A model generated the notes under the pieces. It ran no database searches. It had not been told where the DNA came from and saw nothing but the letters and a program-made list of their open reading frames with translations. A stretch of DNA of 64,000 nt, from NCBI GenBank assembly GCA_021780435.1, contig JAJXYV010000200.1, positions 1 to 64,000 of the forward strand, in the 5' to 3' direction. Source of the DNA: Pseudomonadota bacterium (lineage in GTDB: Bacteria > Pseudomonadota > Alphaproteobacteria > Rhizobiales > Beijerinckiaceae). Numbering within the stretch: position 1 is the first letter of the stretch; each line of letters opens with the position of its first letter. Positions 50,868 to 60,351 of the stretch are shown piece by piece. The translations under genes and the position numbers were made by a program.

Positions 50868-51833
50868 GTGACGACGATCTCTCTTCGGTCTGAAGCTTTC
50901 GCCCGCGGCGCGCGCATGCTGCGCACCGCGCTCGGGCCGGCGATCTCCGCCTATCTGGAAGATCCCAGCATCGTCGAGGTGATGCTCAATCCCGACGGTC
51001 GCTTGTGGATCGACCGGTTGTCTGGCGGCCTCGAAGACACCGGCTGCCGCGTTACGCCCGCAGACGCCGAACGCATCGTGCGCCTCGTCGCGCACCATGT
51101 CGGCGTTGAGGTGCATGCGGGCAGTCCGCGGGTCTCGGCGGAGCTGCCGGAAAGCGGGGAACGGTTCGAGGGCCTGGTTCCCCCGGTGGCCGCTGCGCCG
51201 TGCTTCGCGATCCGGCGTCCTGCTGTCGCCGTCTTCACCCTCGGCGATTATGTGGACGCCGGGATCATGTCGGACGCGCAGGCCGAGCTGCTGCGCGCGG
51301 CAGTCCGCGAACGCAAGAACATCCTCGTCGCCGGCGGCACCTCGACCGGCAAGACCACGCTCGTCAATGCTCTGCTCGCGGAGGTCGCCAAGACCGGCGA
51401 CCGCGTGGTGCTGATCGAGGATACGCGCGAGCTGCAATGCGCCGCACCGAATCTTGTGGCGCTTCGCACCAAGGACGGCGCCGCCTCGCTGTCCGATCTT
51501 GTGCGCTCGGCCCTTAGGCTGCGGCCAGATCGCATTCCCATCGGTGAGGTCCGTGGGGCCGAAGCGCTCGACCTGTTGAAGGCCTGGGGCACGGGGCATC
51601 CGGGCGGCGTCGGCACCCTTCACGCAGGCTCCGCCATCGGCGCACTACGACGCCTCGAGCAGCTCATCCAGGAAGCCGTCGTCACCGTCCCGCGCGCGCT
51701 CATCGCCGAGACTATCGACCTCATCGCGGTCCTCGCCGGCCGCGGCTCCGCGCGACGGCTCGCCGAGCTCGCCACGGTCAAGGGCCTCGGCCCGACCGGC
51801 GATTACGTCCTCACCCCCGCAGGAGAACCATGA
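50868..51833 (+). CDS. trbB: Conjugal transfer ATPase TrbB
   Basis: A 321-aa VirB11-type ATPase from GTG 50868. Walker [10 protein letters not shown] at about 156-164, Asp box [11 protein letters not shown], Walker [14 protein letters not shown], His box [11 protein letters not shown]. Hexameric motor for pilus biogenesis and DNA transfer. First gene of the trb cluster; stop overlaps trbC (ATGATG). Confidence 0.95.
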   Translation: MTTISLRSEAFARGARMLRTALGPAISAYLEDPSIVEVMLNPDGRLWIDRLSGGLEDTGCRVTPADAERIVRLVAHHVGVEVHAGSPRVSAELPESGERFEGLVPPVAAAPCFAIRRPAVAVFTLGDYVDAGIMSDAQAELLRAAVRERKNILVAGGTSTGKTTLVNALLAEVAKTGDRVVLIEDTRELQCAAPNLVALRTKDGAASLSDLVRSALRLRPDRIPIGEVRGAEALDLLKAWGTGHPGGVGTLHAGSAIGALRRLEQLIQEAVVTVPRALIAETIDLIAVLAGRGSARRLAELATVKGLGPTGDYVLTPAGEP

Positions 51834-52159
51834 TGATGATGCTTTCTCGCATTCGCGATCGCATGACCGCGGCGACGGCCTTTGCCGTCGTCGCGTTGAT
51901 GACGGCGCCGGCCTATGCCGCCGGCTCCAACATGCCGTGGGAACAACCGCTCAATCAGATCCTGGAGTCGATCCAGGGTCCGGTCGCCAAGGTGGTTTCG
52001 GTGATCGTCATCATCGTGACCGGCCTCACGCTGGCCTTCGGCGAGACCTCCGGTGGCTTTCGCAGACTGATCCAAATCGTCTTCGGTCTGTCGATCGCCT
52101 TCGCCGCATCGAGCTTCTTCCTGACCTTCTTCCAGTTCGGCGGCGGGGTGCTGGTCTGA
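51830..52159 (+). CDS. trbC: Conjugal pilin TrbC
   Basis: A 109-aa protein with signal peptide (ATAFAVVALMTAPAYAAG) and two hydrophobic helices (VVSVIVIIVTGLTLAF; LSIAFAASSFFLTFF). VirB2-like pilin that TraF is expected to process, often to a cyclic form. Overlaps trbB by 4 bp and trbD by 1 bp. Confidence 0.93.
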   Translation: MMMMLSRIRDRMTAATAFAVVALMTAPAYAAGSNMPWEQPLNQILESIQGPVAKVVSVIVIIVTGLTLAFGETSGGFRRLIQIVFGLSIAFAASSFFLTFFQFGGGVLV

Positions 52160-52428
52160 TGGAGCACGATGAGCCCATCGGCGGCTTCTACGCGCCCGTT
52201 CATCGCGCGTTGACCGACCCGATCCTGCTCGGCGGCGCGCCGCGTGCGGTGGCGATCGTCAACGGTACGCTCGCCGCCGCCGTCGGGCTTGGACTGCGCC
52301 TCTGGATCGTTGGCGGCTTGATCTGGCTGATCGGGCACGTCGCCGCCGTTTGGGCCGCCAAGCGCGATCCCGCGTTCGTCGACGTCGTTCGGCGCCACCT
52401 GCGGTATCCGCAGCATCTGGTCTCGTGA
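52159..52428 (+). CDS. trbD: Conjugal transfer protein TrbD
   Basis: An 89-aa VirB3-like membrane protein from ATG 52159 (TGATG with trbC). APVHRALTDPILLGGAPR is the conserved N terminus, followed by two helices (AIVNGTLAAAVGLGL; WIVGGLIWLIGHVAAVW). Part of the inner-membrane complex with TrbE. Confidence 0.93.
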   Translation: MEHDEPIGGFYAPVHRALTDPILLGGAPRAVAIVNGTLAAAVGLGLRLWIVGGLIWLIGHVAAVWAAKRDPAFVDVVRRHLRYPQHLVS

Positions 52429-52438
52429 GGTTCGACCG

Positions 52439-54871
52439 ATGATGAACCTCGCCGAATATCGCCATCGCACGCAGAGCCTCGCCGACTTTCTGCCTTGGGC
52501 GGCGTTGGTCGAGAAGGGCGTAATCCTCAACAAGGACGGTTCGTTTCAACGAACCGCAAAGTTCAGGGGGCCCGATCTCGATTCCGCGACGCCAGCCGAG
52601 CTAGTCGCGATCACGTCGCGTCTCAACAACGCGCTGCGGCGCCTGGGCACCGGCTGGGCGGTCTTCATCGAGGCGCAGCGCGTGCCCGCCCATCGCTATC
52701 CGGTAGGGCTGTTTCCCGATGCCACGTCCGGCCTGGTCGACGCCGAGCGGCGTGCGCAGTTCGAGGAGGAAGGCGCGCATTTCGAGAGCCGCTATTTCCT
52801 GACGCTGCTGTGGCTGCCGCCCGCCGATGACGCCGCGCGCGCGGAGAGCTGGCTCTATGAGGGCCGCTCGCATGCCGGCGCGGATTGGCGCGCCGCACTG
52901 GAAGGCTACATTGATCGCACCGGCCGCGTGCTCGCGCTGATCGAGGGCTTCATGCCCGAAGTCGATTGGCTGAATGACGGCGAGACGCTGACCTACCTGC
53001 ATTCCTGTGTCTCGACCCGTCGCCAACGCGTGCGCGTGCCCGAGACGCCGATGTATCTCGATGCCATCCTGGTCGACGAGGACCTCACGGGCGGGCTCGA
53101 ACCACAGCTCGGCCGCGCGCATCTGCGCACGCTGACGATCATGGGTTTCCCGTCGCAGACCTGGCCGGGCCTGCTCGACGACCTCAATCGTCTCGCCTTT
53201 CCCTATCGCTGGGCGACGCGCGCCGTCTGCCTCGACAAGACCGACGCCACCAAGCTCCTCGCGAAAATCCGCCGCCAGTGGTTCGCCAAACGCAAGTCGA
53301 TCATGGCGATCCTGAAGGAGGTGATGACCAACGAGTCATCGGTCCTGATGGACTCCGATGCCGCCAACAAGGCGCTCGATGCCGACCAGGCTTTGCAGGA
53401 ACTCGGCACCGACCTCGTGGGCGAGGCTTACGTCACGGCGACCGTCACTGTCTGGGATGAAGATCCCCGCGTCGCGGACGAGCGCCTGCGCCTGGTCGAG
53501 AAGGCCATCCAGGGCCGCGACTTCACCTGCATGCGCGAAGGCGTCAACGCCATCGAGGCGTGGCTCGGATCGCTCCCCGGCCATGTCTATGCCAATGTCC
53601 GCCAGCCGCCCGTCTCGACGCTCAATCTCGCCCACATGATGCCGTTCTCGGCCGTGTGGGCCGGGCCGGAACGGGATGAGCATTTCAAGGCGCCGCCGCT
53701 GTTCTTCGCGCGGACCGAGGGGTCGACGCCGTTCCGGTTCAGCCTTCATGTCGGCGATGTCGGCCACACTCTGATCGTCGGCCCGACCGGCGCCGGCAAG
53801 AGCGTGCTGCTGGCCCTGATGGCCCTGCAGTTTCGGCGCTATGCGGGCGCGCAGGTCTTCGCCTTCGACTTCGGCGGATCGATCCGCGCCGCCGCGCTCG
53901 CCATGGGCGGCGACTGGCACGATCTGGGCGGCGCACTGGCCGACGACGCCAGCGCTCCCGTCGCCTTGCAGCCGCTGGCTCGCGTTGATGACGCCGGCGA
54001 GCGCGCCTGGGCCGCCGAATGGGTCGCGACGCTCCTCGCCCGGGAGTCCGTCACGGTCACGCCTGAACTGAAGGAGCATCTATGGTCAGCCCTGACCTCG
54101 CTCGCCTCCGCGCCGGTTGCGGAGCGGACGATCACCGGCCTTTCGGTGCTCTTGCAGTCCAACGCGCTCAAGCAAGCGCTACAGCCCTACACGGTGGCCG
54201 GACCTTGGGGCCGTTTGCTCGACGCGGAAACGGAGCGCCTTGGCGAAGCGGAGGTGCAGGCTTTCGAGACCGAGGGCCTGATCGGCGCAGGCGCGGCGCC
54301 AGCCGTGCTGTCCTACCTTTTCCACCGCATCGAAGATCGCTTCGACGGCCGGCCGACCTTGCTCATCGTCGACGAGGGCTGGCTTGCGCTCGACGATCCC
54401 GGCTTCGCCGGCCAGCTTCGCGAATGGCTGAAGACGCTGCGGAAGAAGAACGCCTCCGTCATCTTCGCCACGCAGTCGCTCGCCGATATCGATGGCAGCG
54501 CCATCGCGCCCGCGATCATCGAGAGCTGCCCGACACGGATTCTTCTGCCGAATGAACGCGCGCTGGAGCCGCAGATCGCGACGATCTACCGGCGCTTCGG
54601 TCTCAACGATCGGCAGATCGAGATCCTGAGCCGGGCGACGCCGAAGCGCGAATACTACTGCCAGTCTCGGCGCGGCAATCGCGTGTTCGAGCTCGGCCTC
54701 TCCGAAGTCGCGCTCGCCTTCACCGCCGCATCGTCGAAGACGGACCAGACCGCCATCGACGAGATCCTCACCATCCACGGCCGCGACGGCTTCGCCGCCG
54801 CATGGCTGCGCAGCAAGGACCTTGATTGGGCGGCCGACATGCTCACCCGCAATCAGGAGGTTTCGTCATGA
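52439..54871 (+). CDS. trbE: Conjugal transfer ATPase TrbE
   Basis: An 810-aa VirB4-family ATPase. Walker A GPTGAGKSVL at about 448-457 and Walker B LLIVDEGWLAL near 641, ATQSLADIDGS after it. Energises channel and pilus assembly. Two adjacent ATG codons open it; stop overlaps trbJ (ATGA). Confidence 0.95.
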   Translation: MMNLAEYRHRTQSLADFLPWAALVEKGVILNKDGSFQRTAKFRGPDLDSATPAELVAITSRLNNALRRLGTGWAVFIEAQRVPAHRYPVGLFPDATSGLVDAERRAQFEEEGAHFESRYFLTLLWLPPADDAARAESWLYEGRSHAGADWRAALEGYIDRTGRVLALIEGFMPEVDWLNDGETLTYLHSCVSTRRQRVRVPETPMYLDAILVDEDLTGGLEPQLGRAHLRTLTIMGFPSQTWPGLLDDLNRLAFPYRWATRAVCLDKTDATKLLAKIRRQWFAKRKSIMAILKEVMTNESSVLMDSDAANKALDADQALQELGTDLVGEAYVTATVTVWDEDPRVADERLRLVEKAIQGRDFTCMREGVNAIEAWLGSLPGHVYANVRQPPVSTLNLAHMMPFSAVWAGPERDEHFKAPPLFFARTEGSTPFRFSLHVGDVGHTLIVGPTGAGKSVLLALMALQFRRYAGAQVFAFDFGGSIRAAALAMGGDWHDLGGALADDASAPVALQPLARVDDAGERAWAAEWVATLLARESVTVTPELKEHLWSALTSLASAPVAERTITGLSVLLQSNALKQALQPYTVAGPWGRLLDAETERLGEAEVQAFETEGLIGAGAAPAVLSYLFHRIEDRFDGRPTLLIVDEGWLALDDPGFAGQLREWLKTLRKKNASVIFATQSLADIDGSAIAPAIIESCPTRILLPNERALEPQIATIYRRFGLNDRQIEILSRATPKREYYCQSRRGNRVFELGLSEVALAFTAASSKTDQTAIDEILTIHGRDGFAAAWLRSKDLDWAADMLTRNQEVSS

Positions 54872-55611
54872 TCACGCGTCGCCTACGCGCCGGTCTCATC
54901 GCCGGCGTCGCCGCCTTGTCCTTTGTCGTCGCCGGCGCGCCCGCACACGCGCAATGGATCGTGTTCGATCCGACCAACTACGCGCAGAACATCCTGACCG
55001 CCGCGCGCGAGCTTCAGCAGGTCAACAACGAAATCCAGATGCTGGAGAACCAGGCCACGTCCCTGATCAATCAGGCGCGAAACCTGGCGAGCCTGCCCTA
55101 TTCCTCGCTCGCCCAGCTCCAGCAGCAGATCACGCAGACCCAGCAGCTTCTCGCGCAGGCGCAGCGCATCGCCTACAGCGTGAGCACGATCGATCAGGCC
55201 TTCACGCAGACCTACCCGCAGGCCTATTCCGGTTCGACCTCCTCGCAGCAGCTTCTCACCGATGCCCAGACCCGCTGGCAGAACGCGCTTGTGGGCTTTC
55301 AGGACACGATGCGAGTGCAGGCCGGCGTGGTCACGAACCTCAACAACACCCGCACGCAGATCAACGCCCTTGTGTCATCGAGCCAGTCAGCGACCGGGGC
55401 GCTTCAGGCCGCGCAATCCGGCAACCAGCTCGTCGCGCTTCAGACCACGCAGCTTGCGGATCTCACCGCCCTGACGGCGTCGATCGCGCGGGCGCAGAGC
55501 CTTGAGGCCGCGCGCGCGCTCGAAACCCAGGCGCAGGCGCAAGCGCAGACCAGCAATTTCCTCAACTACGGATCTGGATATCAGCCCGGCTCCGCGCAGA
55601 TGTTCCACTGA
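54868..55611 (+). CDS. trbJ: Conjugal transfer protein TrbJ
   Basis: A 247-aa VirB5-like exported protein. Signal peptide to GAPAHAQW; the mature part starts IVFDPTNYAQNIL and is almost entirely helical and Gln/Ala-rich, suited to a coiled pilus-tip component. RBS aggaggt at 54855. TGATG with the next gene. Confidence 0.93.
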   Translation: MITRRLRAGLIAGVAALSFVVAGAPAHAQWIVFDPTNYAQNILTAARELQQVNNEIQMLENQATSLINQARNLASLPYSSLAQLQQQITQTQQLLAQAQRIAYSVSTIDQAFTQTYPQAYSGSTSSQQLLTDAQTRWQNALVGFQDTMRVQAGVVTNLNNTRTQINALVSSSQSATGALQAAQSGNQLVALQTTQLADLTALTASIARAQSLEAARALETQAQAQAQTSNFLNYGSGYQPGSAQMFH

Positions 55612-55928
55612 TGCGCGGCCGTCTCTTCAACATGCCGGCGATCGGCCGTGCCGTCGGCTTCGCCCTGGTCGCCGTCGCGATCGTCGCCGCGGCGCTGCAC
55701 TTTCGGACAAGCGAGCCGCACGTCCAGGGCCTGCATGTGAGCCCGGCGGCAGCCTCCGATCCGCTCACGGAGGAATTGCAGCGGTGTCAGGCGCTCGCCA
55801 CGCAAGCGAAGGACGACGCGGCGTGCGAAGCGGCCTGGACCGAGAGCCGCCGCCGCTTCTTCACCTATCAGCCTGCGCTGAGCGCCACGACCACGCCCGC
55901 CGCATCACCGAAATCCTCCGACAGGTAA
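55611..55928 (+). CDS. trbK: TrbK-like putative entry exclusion protein
   Basis: A 105-aa protein with one N-terminal hydrophobic helix (GFALVAVAIVAAALHF) and a periplasmic part with ELQRCQALATQAKDDAACEAAW, the two-Cys pattern of the alternative TrbK family. It should block redundant entry of the same element. Lacks the lipobox of RP4 TrbK. Confidence 0.8.
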   Translation: MRGRLFNMPAIGRAVGFALVAVAIVAAALHFRTSEPHVQGLHVSPAAASDPLTEELQRCQALATQAKDDAACEAAWTESRRRFFTYQPALSATTTPAASPKSSDR

Positions 55929-55933
55929 GCGCA

Positions 55934-57214
55934 ATGGGCGGCACCGGCGTCATCGACAATTTCCTGGGGACGTTCACCCAATACATCGATTCCGGCTTCG
56001 GCCTCGTTCAGGGCGACGTGCGCTGGCTGGCCGGCGTGCTGATCGCCATCGACATCACGCTCGCCGGTCTGTTCTGGGCGATGGCTCCCGACGAGGACGT
56101 ACTCGCGCGGCTGATCAAGAAGACGCTCTACATCGGCGTCTTCGCCTTCATCATCGGCAACTACAACAACCTCGCACAGATCATCTACAACTCCTTCGCC
56201 GGTCTCGGCATCGAGGCCGGCGGGGGCACAATGACCGCCGCCCAACTTCTGCAGCCAGGCAAGATCGCCGAAGTCGGTATCGACGCCGGCAAGCCCATCC
56301 TGACGGCGATCTCCGGCATGATGGGCTTCACCAGCGTCTTTGCAAACCTGGTGCAGATCGTCATCCTGTTGGTGGCCTGGCTGATCGTCGTCATCAGCTT
56401 CTTCGTGATGGCCATCCAGCTGTTCGTCAGCCTGATCGAATTCAAGCTGACCACGCTAGCTGGCTTTGTCCTCGTGCCCTTCGGACTCTTCGGCCGGACG
56501 GCGTTCCTGGCCGAGCGCGTGCTCGGCAACGTGGTGTCGTCCGGCATCAAGATTCTGGTGCTCGCCGTCATCATCGGAATCGGCTCGACGATCTTCAATC
56601 AGTTCACCAGCGGCTTCAACAATCCGCCCACCATCTCCGACGCGTTGACGCTCATTCTCGCGGCTCTGTCTCTGCTCGGCCTCACCATCTTCGGCCCCGG
56701 CATCGCCAACGGCCTGATCGCCGGCGGTCCGCAATTGGGTGCGGGCGCCGCAGTCGGCACAGGACTCGCGGCCGCCGGCATCGGCGCCGCCGGAATTGCG
56801 GCGACAGCTGGTGGCCTTGCCGCGGCGGGTGGCGCCATCGCCGGAACAGCTCGCGCGGGTGCTTCCGTAGTCGGCGGCGCAACTGCCGCCTATCGGGCCG
56901 GCGGCGCGGCCGGTGTTGCCCAGGCGGCGGGATCGGCGGCGATGAGTCCGCTTCGCCGCGCCGCGGCCGGCCTGAAAGAGAGCTTCGCCTCCGGGGAGCG
57001 CGCCGTGATGAGGGGTGGTGCGCCCCAAGGCTCCGCCGGCGGCACGAGCCCTTCCGCTGCGTCCGGCGGCGGCTCCGACGGGCCGCCGGCTTGGGCCCAG
57101 CGCATAAAGCGCAGCCAGACCGTCAACCGCGGCGTGACCGCCGCCGACCATGCCATCCGCTCCGGCGACCGGCCGAGCGGCGGCAGCCAGGTCGATCTTT
57201 CCGAGGGGGAGTAA
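55934..57214 (+). CDS. trbL: Conjugal transfer protein TrbL
   Basis: A 426-aa VirB6-like protein from ATG 55934, 5 bp after trbK. Five to six membrane helices in the first 270 residues, then an Ala/Gly-rich segment (about 275-340) and a hydrophilic tail. Core of the inner-membrane pore. Confidence 0.93.
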   Translation: MGGTGVIDNFLGTFTQYIDSGFGLVQGDVRWLAGVLIAIDITLAGLFWAMAPDEDVLARLIKKTLYIGVFAFIIGNYNNLAQIIYNSFAGLGIEAGGGTMTAAQLLQPGKIAEVGIDAGKPILTAISGMMGFTSVFANLVQIVILLVAWLIVVISFFVMAIQLFVSLIEFKLTTLAGFVLVPFGLFGRTAFLAERVLGNVVSSGIKILVLAVIIGIGSTIFNQFTSGFNNPPTISDALTLILAALSLLGLTIFGPGIANGLIAGGPQLGAGAAVGTGLAAAGIGAAGIAATAGGLAAAGGAIAGTARAGASVVGGATAAYRAGGAAGVAQAAGSAAMSPLRRAAAGLKESFASGERAVMRGGAPQGSAGGTSPSAASGGGSDGPPAWAQRIKRSQTVNRGVTAADHAIRSGDRPSGGSQVDLSEGE

Positions 57215-57217
57215 CCC

Positions 57218-57898
57218 ATGTTTCGACGATCCGCCGTGCGCTACGGGAAGACGCCTGAGCCTGAGACGCCCTACCAAAGAGCCGGCCAGGTCTGGGATGA
57301 GCGCATCGGCTCGGCGCGCGTGCAGGCGAAGAACTGGCGCCTTGCCTTCTTCGGCATGCTCGTTCTCAGCGGCGGCCTTGCTGGCGGGCTCGTCTGGCAG
57401 TCAGCGCGCAGCACAATCACGCCGTGGGTGGTGCAGGTCGACAAGCTCGGCCAAGCCCAGGCGGTCGCGCCGGCCGCCGCCGACTATCGCCCTACCGATC
57501 CGCAGATCGCATGGCATCTCGCGCGCTTCATGGACGAGGTCCGAAGCATCCCGGCCGACCCCGTCGTGCTGCGACAGAACTGGCTCGACGCCTACAACTA
57601 CGTCACGGATAAAGGCGCGCTCGCGCTCAACGACTACGCACGCACCAACGATCCGTTCTCGAGAGTCGGCAAAACCCAGGTCTCGATCGACGTGTCGAGC
57701 GTGATCCGCGCCTCCGACGACAGCTTCCGCGTTGCCTGGACCGAGCGCCGATACGTCGACGGTTCGCTCGCCGCGACCGAACGGTGGAGCGCCATTCTCA
57801 CCGTCATCGTGCAGACGCCGAGCGACGCCGATCGGCTGAAGAAGAATCCGCTTGGCGTCTACGTCCACGCCCTCAACTGGTCCAAGGAGCTCGGCTGA
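57218..57898 (+). CDS. trbF: Conjugal transfer protein TrbF
   Basis: A 226-aa VirB8-like protein. Typical start FRRSAVRYGKTPEPETPYQRA, one helix (LAFFGMLVLSGGLAGGLVW), then a periplasmic NTF2-like domain with DSFRVAWTERRYVDG and KNPLGVYVHALNWSKEL. Nucleates assembly of the envelope complex. Stop overlaps trbG by 1 bp. Confidence 0.95.
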   Translation: MFRRSAVRYGKTPEPETPYQRAGQVWDERIGSARVQAKNWRLAFFGMLVLSGGLAGGLVWQSARSTITPWVVQVDKLGQAQAVAPAAADYRPTDPQIAWHLARFMDEVRSIPADPVVLRQNWLDAYNYVTDKGALALNDYARTNDPFSRVGKTQVSIDVSSVIRASDDSFRVAWTERRYVDGSLAATERWSAILTVIVQTPSDADRLKKNPLGVYVHALNWSKELG

Positions 57899-58881
57899 TG
57901 CGCCATTTTGCTTTCGCAACTCTTCTGCTCATTTCAGTCTCGCTCGGCGCCTGCTCGACCTGGAAGCCACCCGAGATCAGCTATGACGACACGCCAAAGC
58001 AAGCAGTGCTTCAGCCCGATCCGCCCAAGCCCGTGCAGATCGTCGAGCTACCGAAGCTGTTGCCCCTCCCAGGACAGCTCAAGCCGCTACCTGCGGGACG
58101 GACGGCGCCGCCCGAACCAGTCGATCCGCACGCCCGTGTTGATCAGGCCAATGGGGCGGCACGGATCCAGCCGACGCGGGCGGGCTATCTCAACGCCATC
58201 CAAGTCTATCCATTCTCCGATGGCGCGCTCTATCAGGTCTACGCAGCGCCGGGCGAAATCACCGACATCGCGCTCGAGCCGGGCGAACAGCTTGTCGGCT
58301 CGGGCCCCGTCGCCGCCGGTGACACCGTGCGCTGGATCATCGGCGACACCGAGAGCGGGACAGGTCCGACCAAGCGTGCCCACATCCTGGTCAAGCCGAC
58401 GCGGCCGGACCTCATCACCAATCTCATCATCAACACCGATCGACGCACCTATCACCTCGAGCTGCGCTCGACCGAGAAGACCTACATGGCCTCGGTGTCC
58501 TGGGCCTATCCCGGCGACCAGCTCATCGCGTTGCGCCGTCAGAATGCCGCCGCCGATGCGGCAGCCCCGGTGGCCGCCGGCGTCGACATCAACGCGCTCA
58601 ACTTTCGCTACCGGATCGAAGGAGACGATCCCGCCTGGCGGCCGCTGCGCGCCTTTGACGACGGCAGACAGGTCTTCATCGTGTTTCCACGTGGCATCGG
58701 CCAGGGCGAGATGCCGCCGCTCTGGGTCATTGGCGCCGAAGGCGGCGCGGAACTGGTCAACTATCGCGTCCAAGGCAATCACATGATCGTTGACCGCCTG
58801 TTCGCGGCGGCCGAGCTGCGGCTCGGCGGCGAGCATCAGAAGAAGGTGCGCATCGTCCGCACCGACGGGAGGCCCCAGTGA
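57898..58881 (+). CDS. trbG: Conjugal transfer lipoprotein TrbG
   Basis: A 327-aa VirB9-like protein from ATG 57898. Lipobox LGAC gives Cys19 after a signal peptide; Pro-rich linker; beta domain with ITDIALEPGEQL, HILVKPTRPDLITNLII and HMIVDRLF. Forms the outer-membrane ring with TrbI. Stop overlaps trbI (GTGA). Confidence 0.95.
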   Translation: MRHFAFATLLLISVSLGACSTWKPPEISYDDTPKQAVLQPDPPKPVQIVELPKLLPLPGQLKPLPAGRTAPPEPVDPHARVDQANGAARIQPTRAGYLNAIQVYPFSDGALYQVYAAPGEITDIALEPGEQLVGSGPVAAGDTVRWIIGDTESGTGPTKRAHILVKPTRPDLITNLIINTDRRTYHLELRSTEKTYMASVSWAYPGDQLIALRRQNAAADAAAPVAAGVDINALNFRYRIEGDDPAWRPLRAFDDGRQVFIVFPRGIGQGEMPPLWVIGAEGGAELVNYRVQGNHMIVDRLFAAAELRLGGEHQKKVRIVRTDGRPQ

Positions 58882-60071
58882 CCGACGCGCCGCGAGAAGG
58901 ACCCATAGAGTCCGGAGCGGGCAGGCGGATCGAACACGAAATGCGGCTGCGGCCCAGCCGATCCCCTGTGACCCGGCTGTCGCGCAAAGTGCTGACGGGG
59001 CTCGCGGTGATCGTCGCTCTTGGCATCGCCGCCGCTTTATTTTTCGCGCTGCAGACCCGTCGCCAGACGGCCGGGTCCGAGCTCTACAACACCAACAACC
59101 GTTCGACGCCAGATGGTCTCGCCAACTTGCCGCGCGACTATACGGGTTTGCCGCGCAACGCCCCTCAGCTCGGCCCACCGCTGCCCGGAGATCTCGGCCG
59201 CCCCATCCTCAACGCAGGTGCGCCGGCACCGGGCATGCCGACACCAGCGGCGCCAGTCGATCCCGAACAGCAGCGCATCGCACAGGAACTTGAGGCGGCG
59301 CGCGTCAGCCATCTCTTTGCAACAACGAATGTCCGGCAAACATCCGGCACGCTCGTTCCCGCATCTCCTACGTCCCCCGCCGCGCCGACGTTTCCCGCCG
59401 CAGCCGCAGGCTCGACAGACTTGGCGTCGCAAGACCACAAGCTCGCTTTCCTGAATGGCGCGGTAGACCGGCGAACGGTCAGCCCCGATCGCGTCCAAGC
59501 GCCGGCAAGCCCCTATGTATTGCAGGCGGGCGCTGTGATTCCGGCCGCGCTGCTCACCGGCCTACGCTCAGATCTGCCCGGCCAGGTCACCGCCCAGGTG
59601 ACGGAGGATGTCTATGACAGTCCGAGCGGCAAATTCCTCTTGATCCCGCAAGGCGCGCGGCTGGTCGGCCAATACGATGCCCAGGTCACGTTCGGCCAGT
59701 CGCGCGCGCTCCTCGTCTGGAACCGCCTGATCATGCCAAACGGTCGGTCGATCGTGCTGGAGCGCCAACCCGGCGCCGATCCCGAGGGCTACGCTGGCCT
59801 TGAAGATGAGGTCGACAACCACTGGGGCATGCTGTTCAAGGCAGCGGTTCTGTCGACGCTGTTGAGCGTGGGATCCGAGGCCGGCACCAGCAACAACGAG
59901 AACTCCCTCGTGCAGGCCATTCGTCAAGGCGCCTCGCAAAGCTTCAACCAGACCGGCCAGCAGGTCGTCGGGCGCTCACTGAATATCCAGCCAACGATCA
60001 CCATTCGACCCGGGTTTCCGGTGCGGGTGCTGGTTACGCACGATCTCGTCCTCGAACCGTACCGAAGCTGA
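58878..60071 (+). CDS. trbI: Conjugal transfer protein TrbI
   Basis: A 397-aa VirB10-like protein from GTG 58878. One membrane helix (GLAVIVALGIAAALFFAL), long Pro/Ala-rich periplasmic linker, C-terminal barrel domain LQAGAVIPAALLTGLRSDLP, LLIPQGARLVGQYDA and the final PGFPVRVLVTHDLVL. Spans both membranes and gates the channel. Confidence 0.95.
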   Translation: MTDAPREGPIESGAGRRIEHEMRLRPSRSPVTRLSRKVLTGLAVIVALGIAAALFFALQTRRQTAGSELYNTNNRSTPDGLANLPRDYTGLPRNAPQLGPPLPGDLGRPILNAGAPAPGMPTPAAPVDPEQQRIAQELEAARVSHLFATTNVRQTSGTLVPASPTSPAAPTFPAAAAGSTDLASQDHKLAFLNGAVDRRTVSPDRVQAPASPYVLQAGAVIPAALLTGLRSDLPGQVTAQVTEDVYDSPSGKFLLIPQGARLVGQYDAQVTFGQSRALLVWNRLIMPNGRSIVLERQPGADPEGYAGLEDEVDNHWGMLFKAAVLSTLLSVGSEAGTSNNENSLVQAIRQGASQSFNQTGQQVVGRSLNIQPTITIRPGFPVRVLVTHDLVLEPYRS

Positions 60072-60081
60072 GGAGAAGACC

Positions 60082-60351
60082 ATGGCAAAACTGAAGCTGC
60101 CCGCGATCGAAGACGACAAGCCGGTGAAGGTGACAGTCGAACTGCCTGCGACCCTTCATCGCGATCTCGTCGCCTACGGCAGTGCGCTTGGACGCGAAAC
60201 CGGCCAAGGAGTCGTCGATCCCGCGAAGCTAATCGGTCCCATGCTGGCGCGGTTCATGGCGACCGACCGCGTCTTCGCGAAATTGCGGCGGACGGAGTCA
60301 ACTTCGAAAATAGCTCACCCTGAGAAGTCCAGATCAGAACAAACGGCGTGA
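60082..60351 (+). CDS. DUF2274 protein
   Basis: An 89-aa protein with AKLKLPAIEDDKPVKVTVEL, LHRDLVAYGSALGRETGQ and KLIGPMLARFMATDRVF, the DUF2274 pattern, probably a ribbon-helix-helix fold. Regular last gene of trb clusters in this ICE family; possible regulator. RBS gaggagaag before the ATG. Confidence 0.88.
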   Translation: MAKLKLPAIEDDKPVKVTVELPATLHRDLVAYGSALGRETGQGVVDPAKLIGPMLARFMATDRVFAKLRRTESTSKIAHPEKSRSEQTA

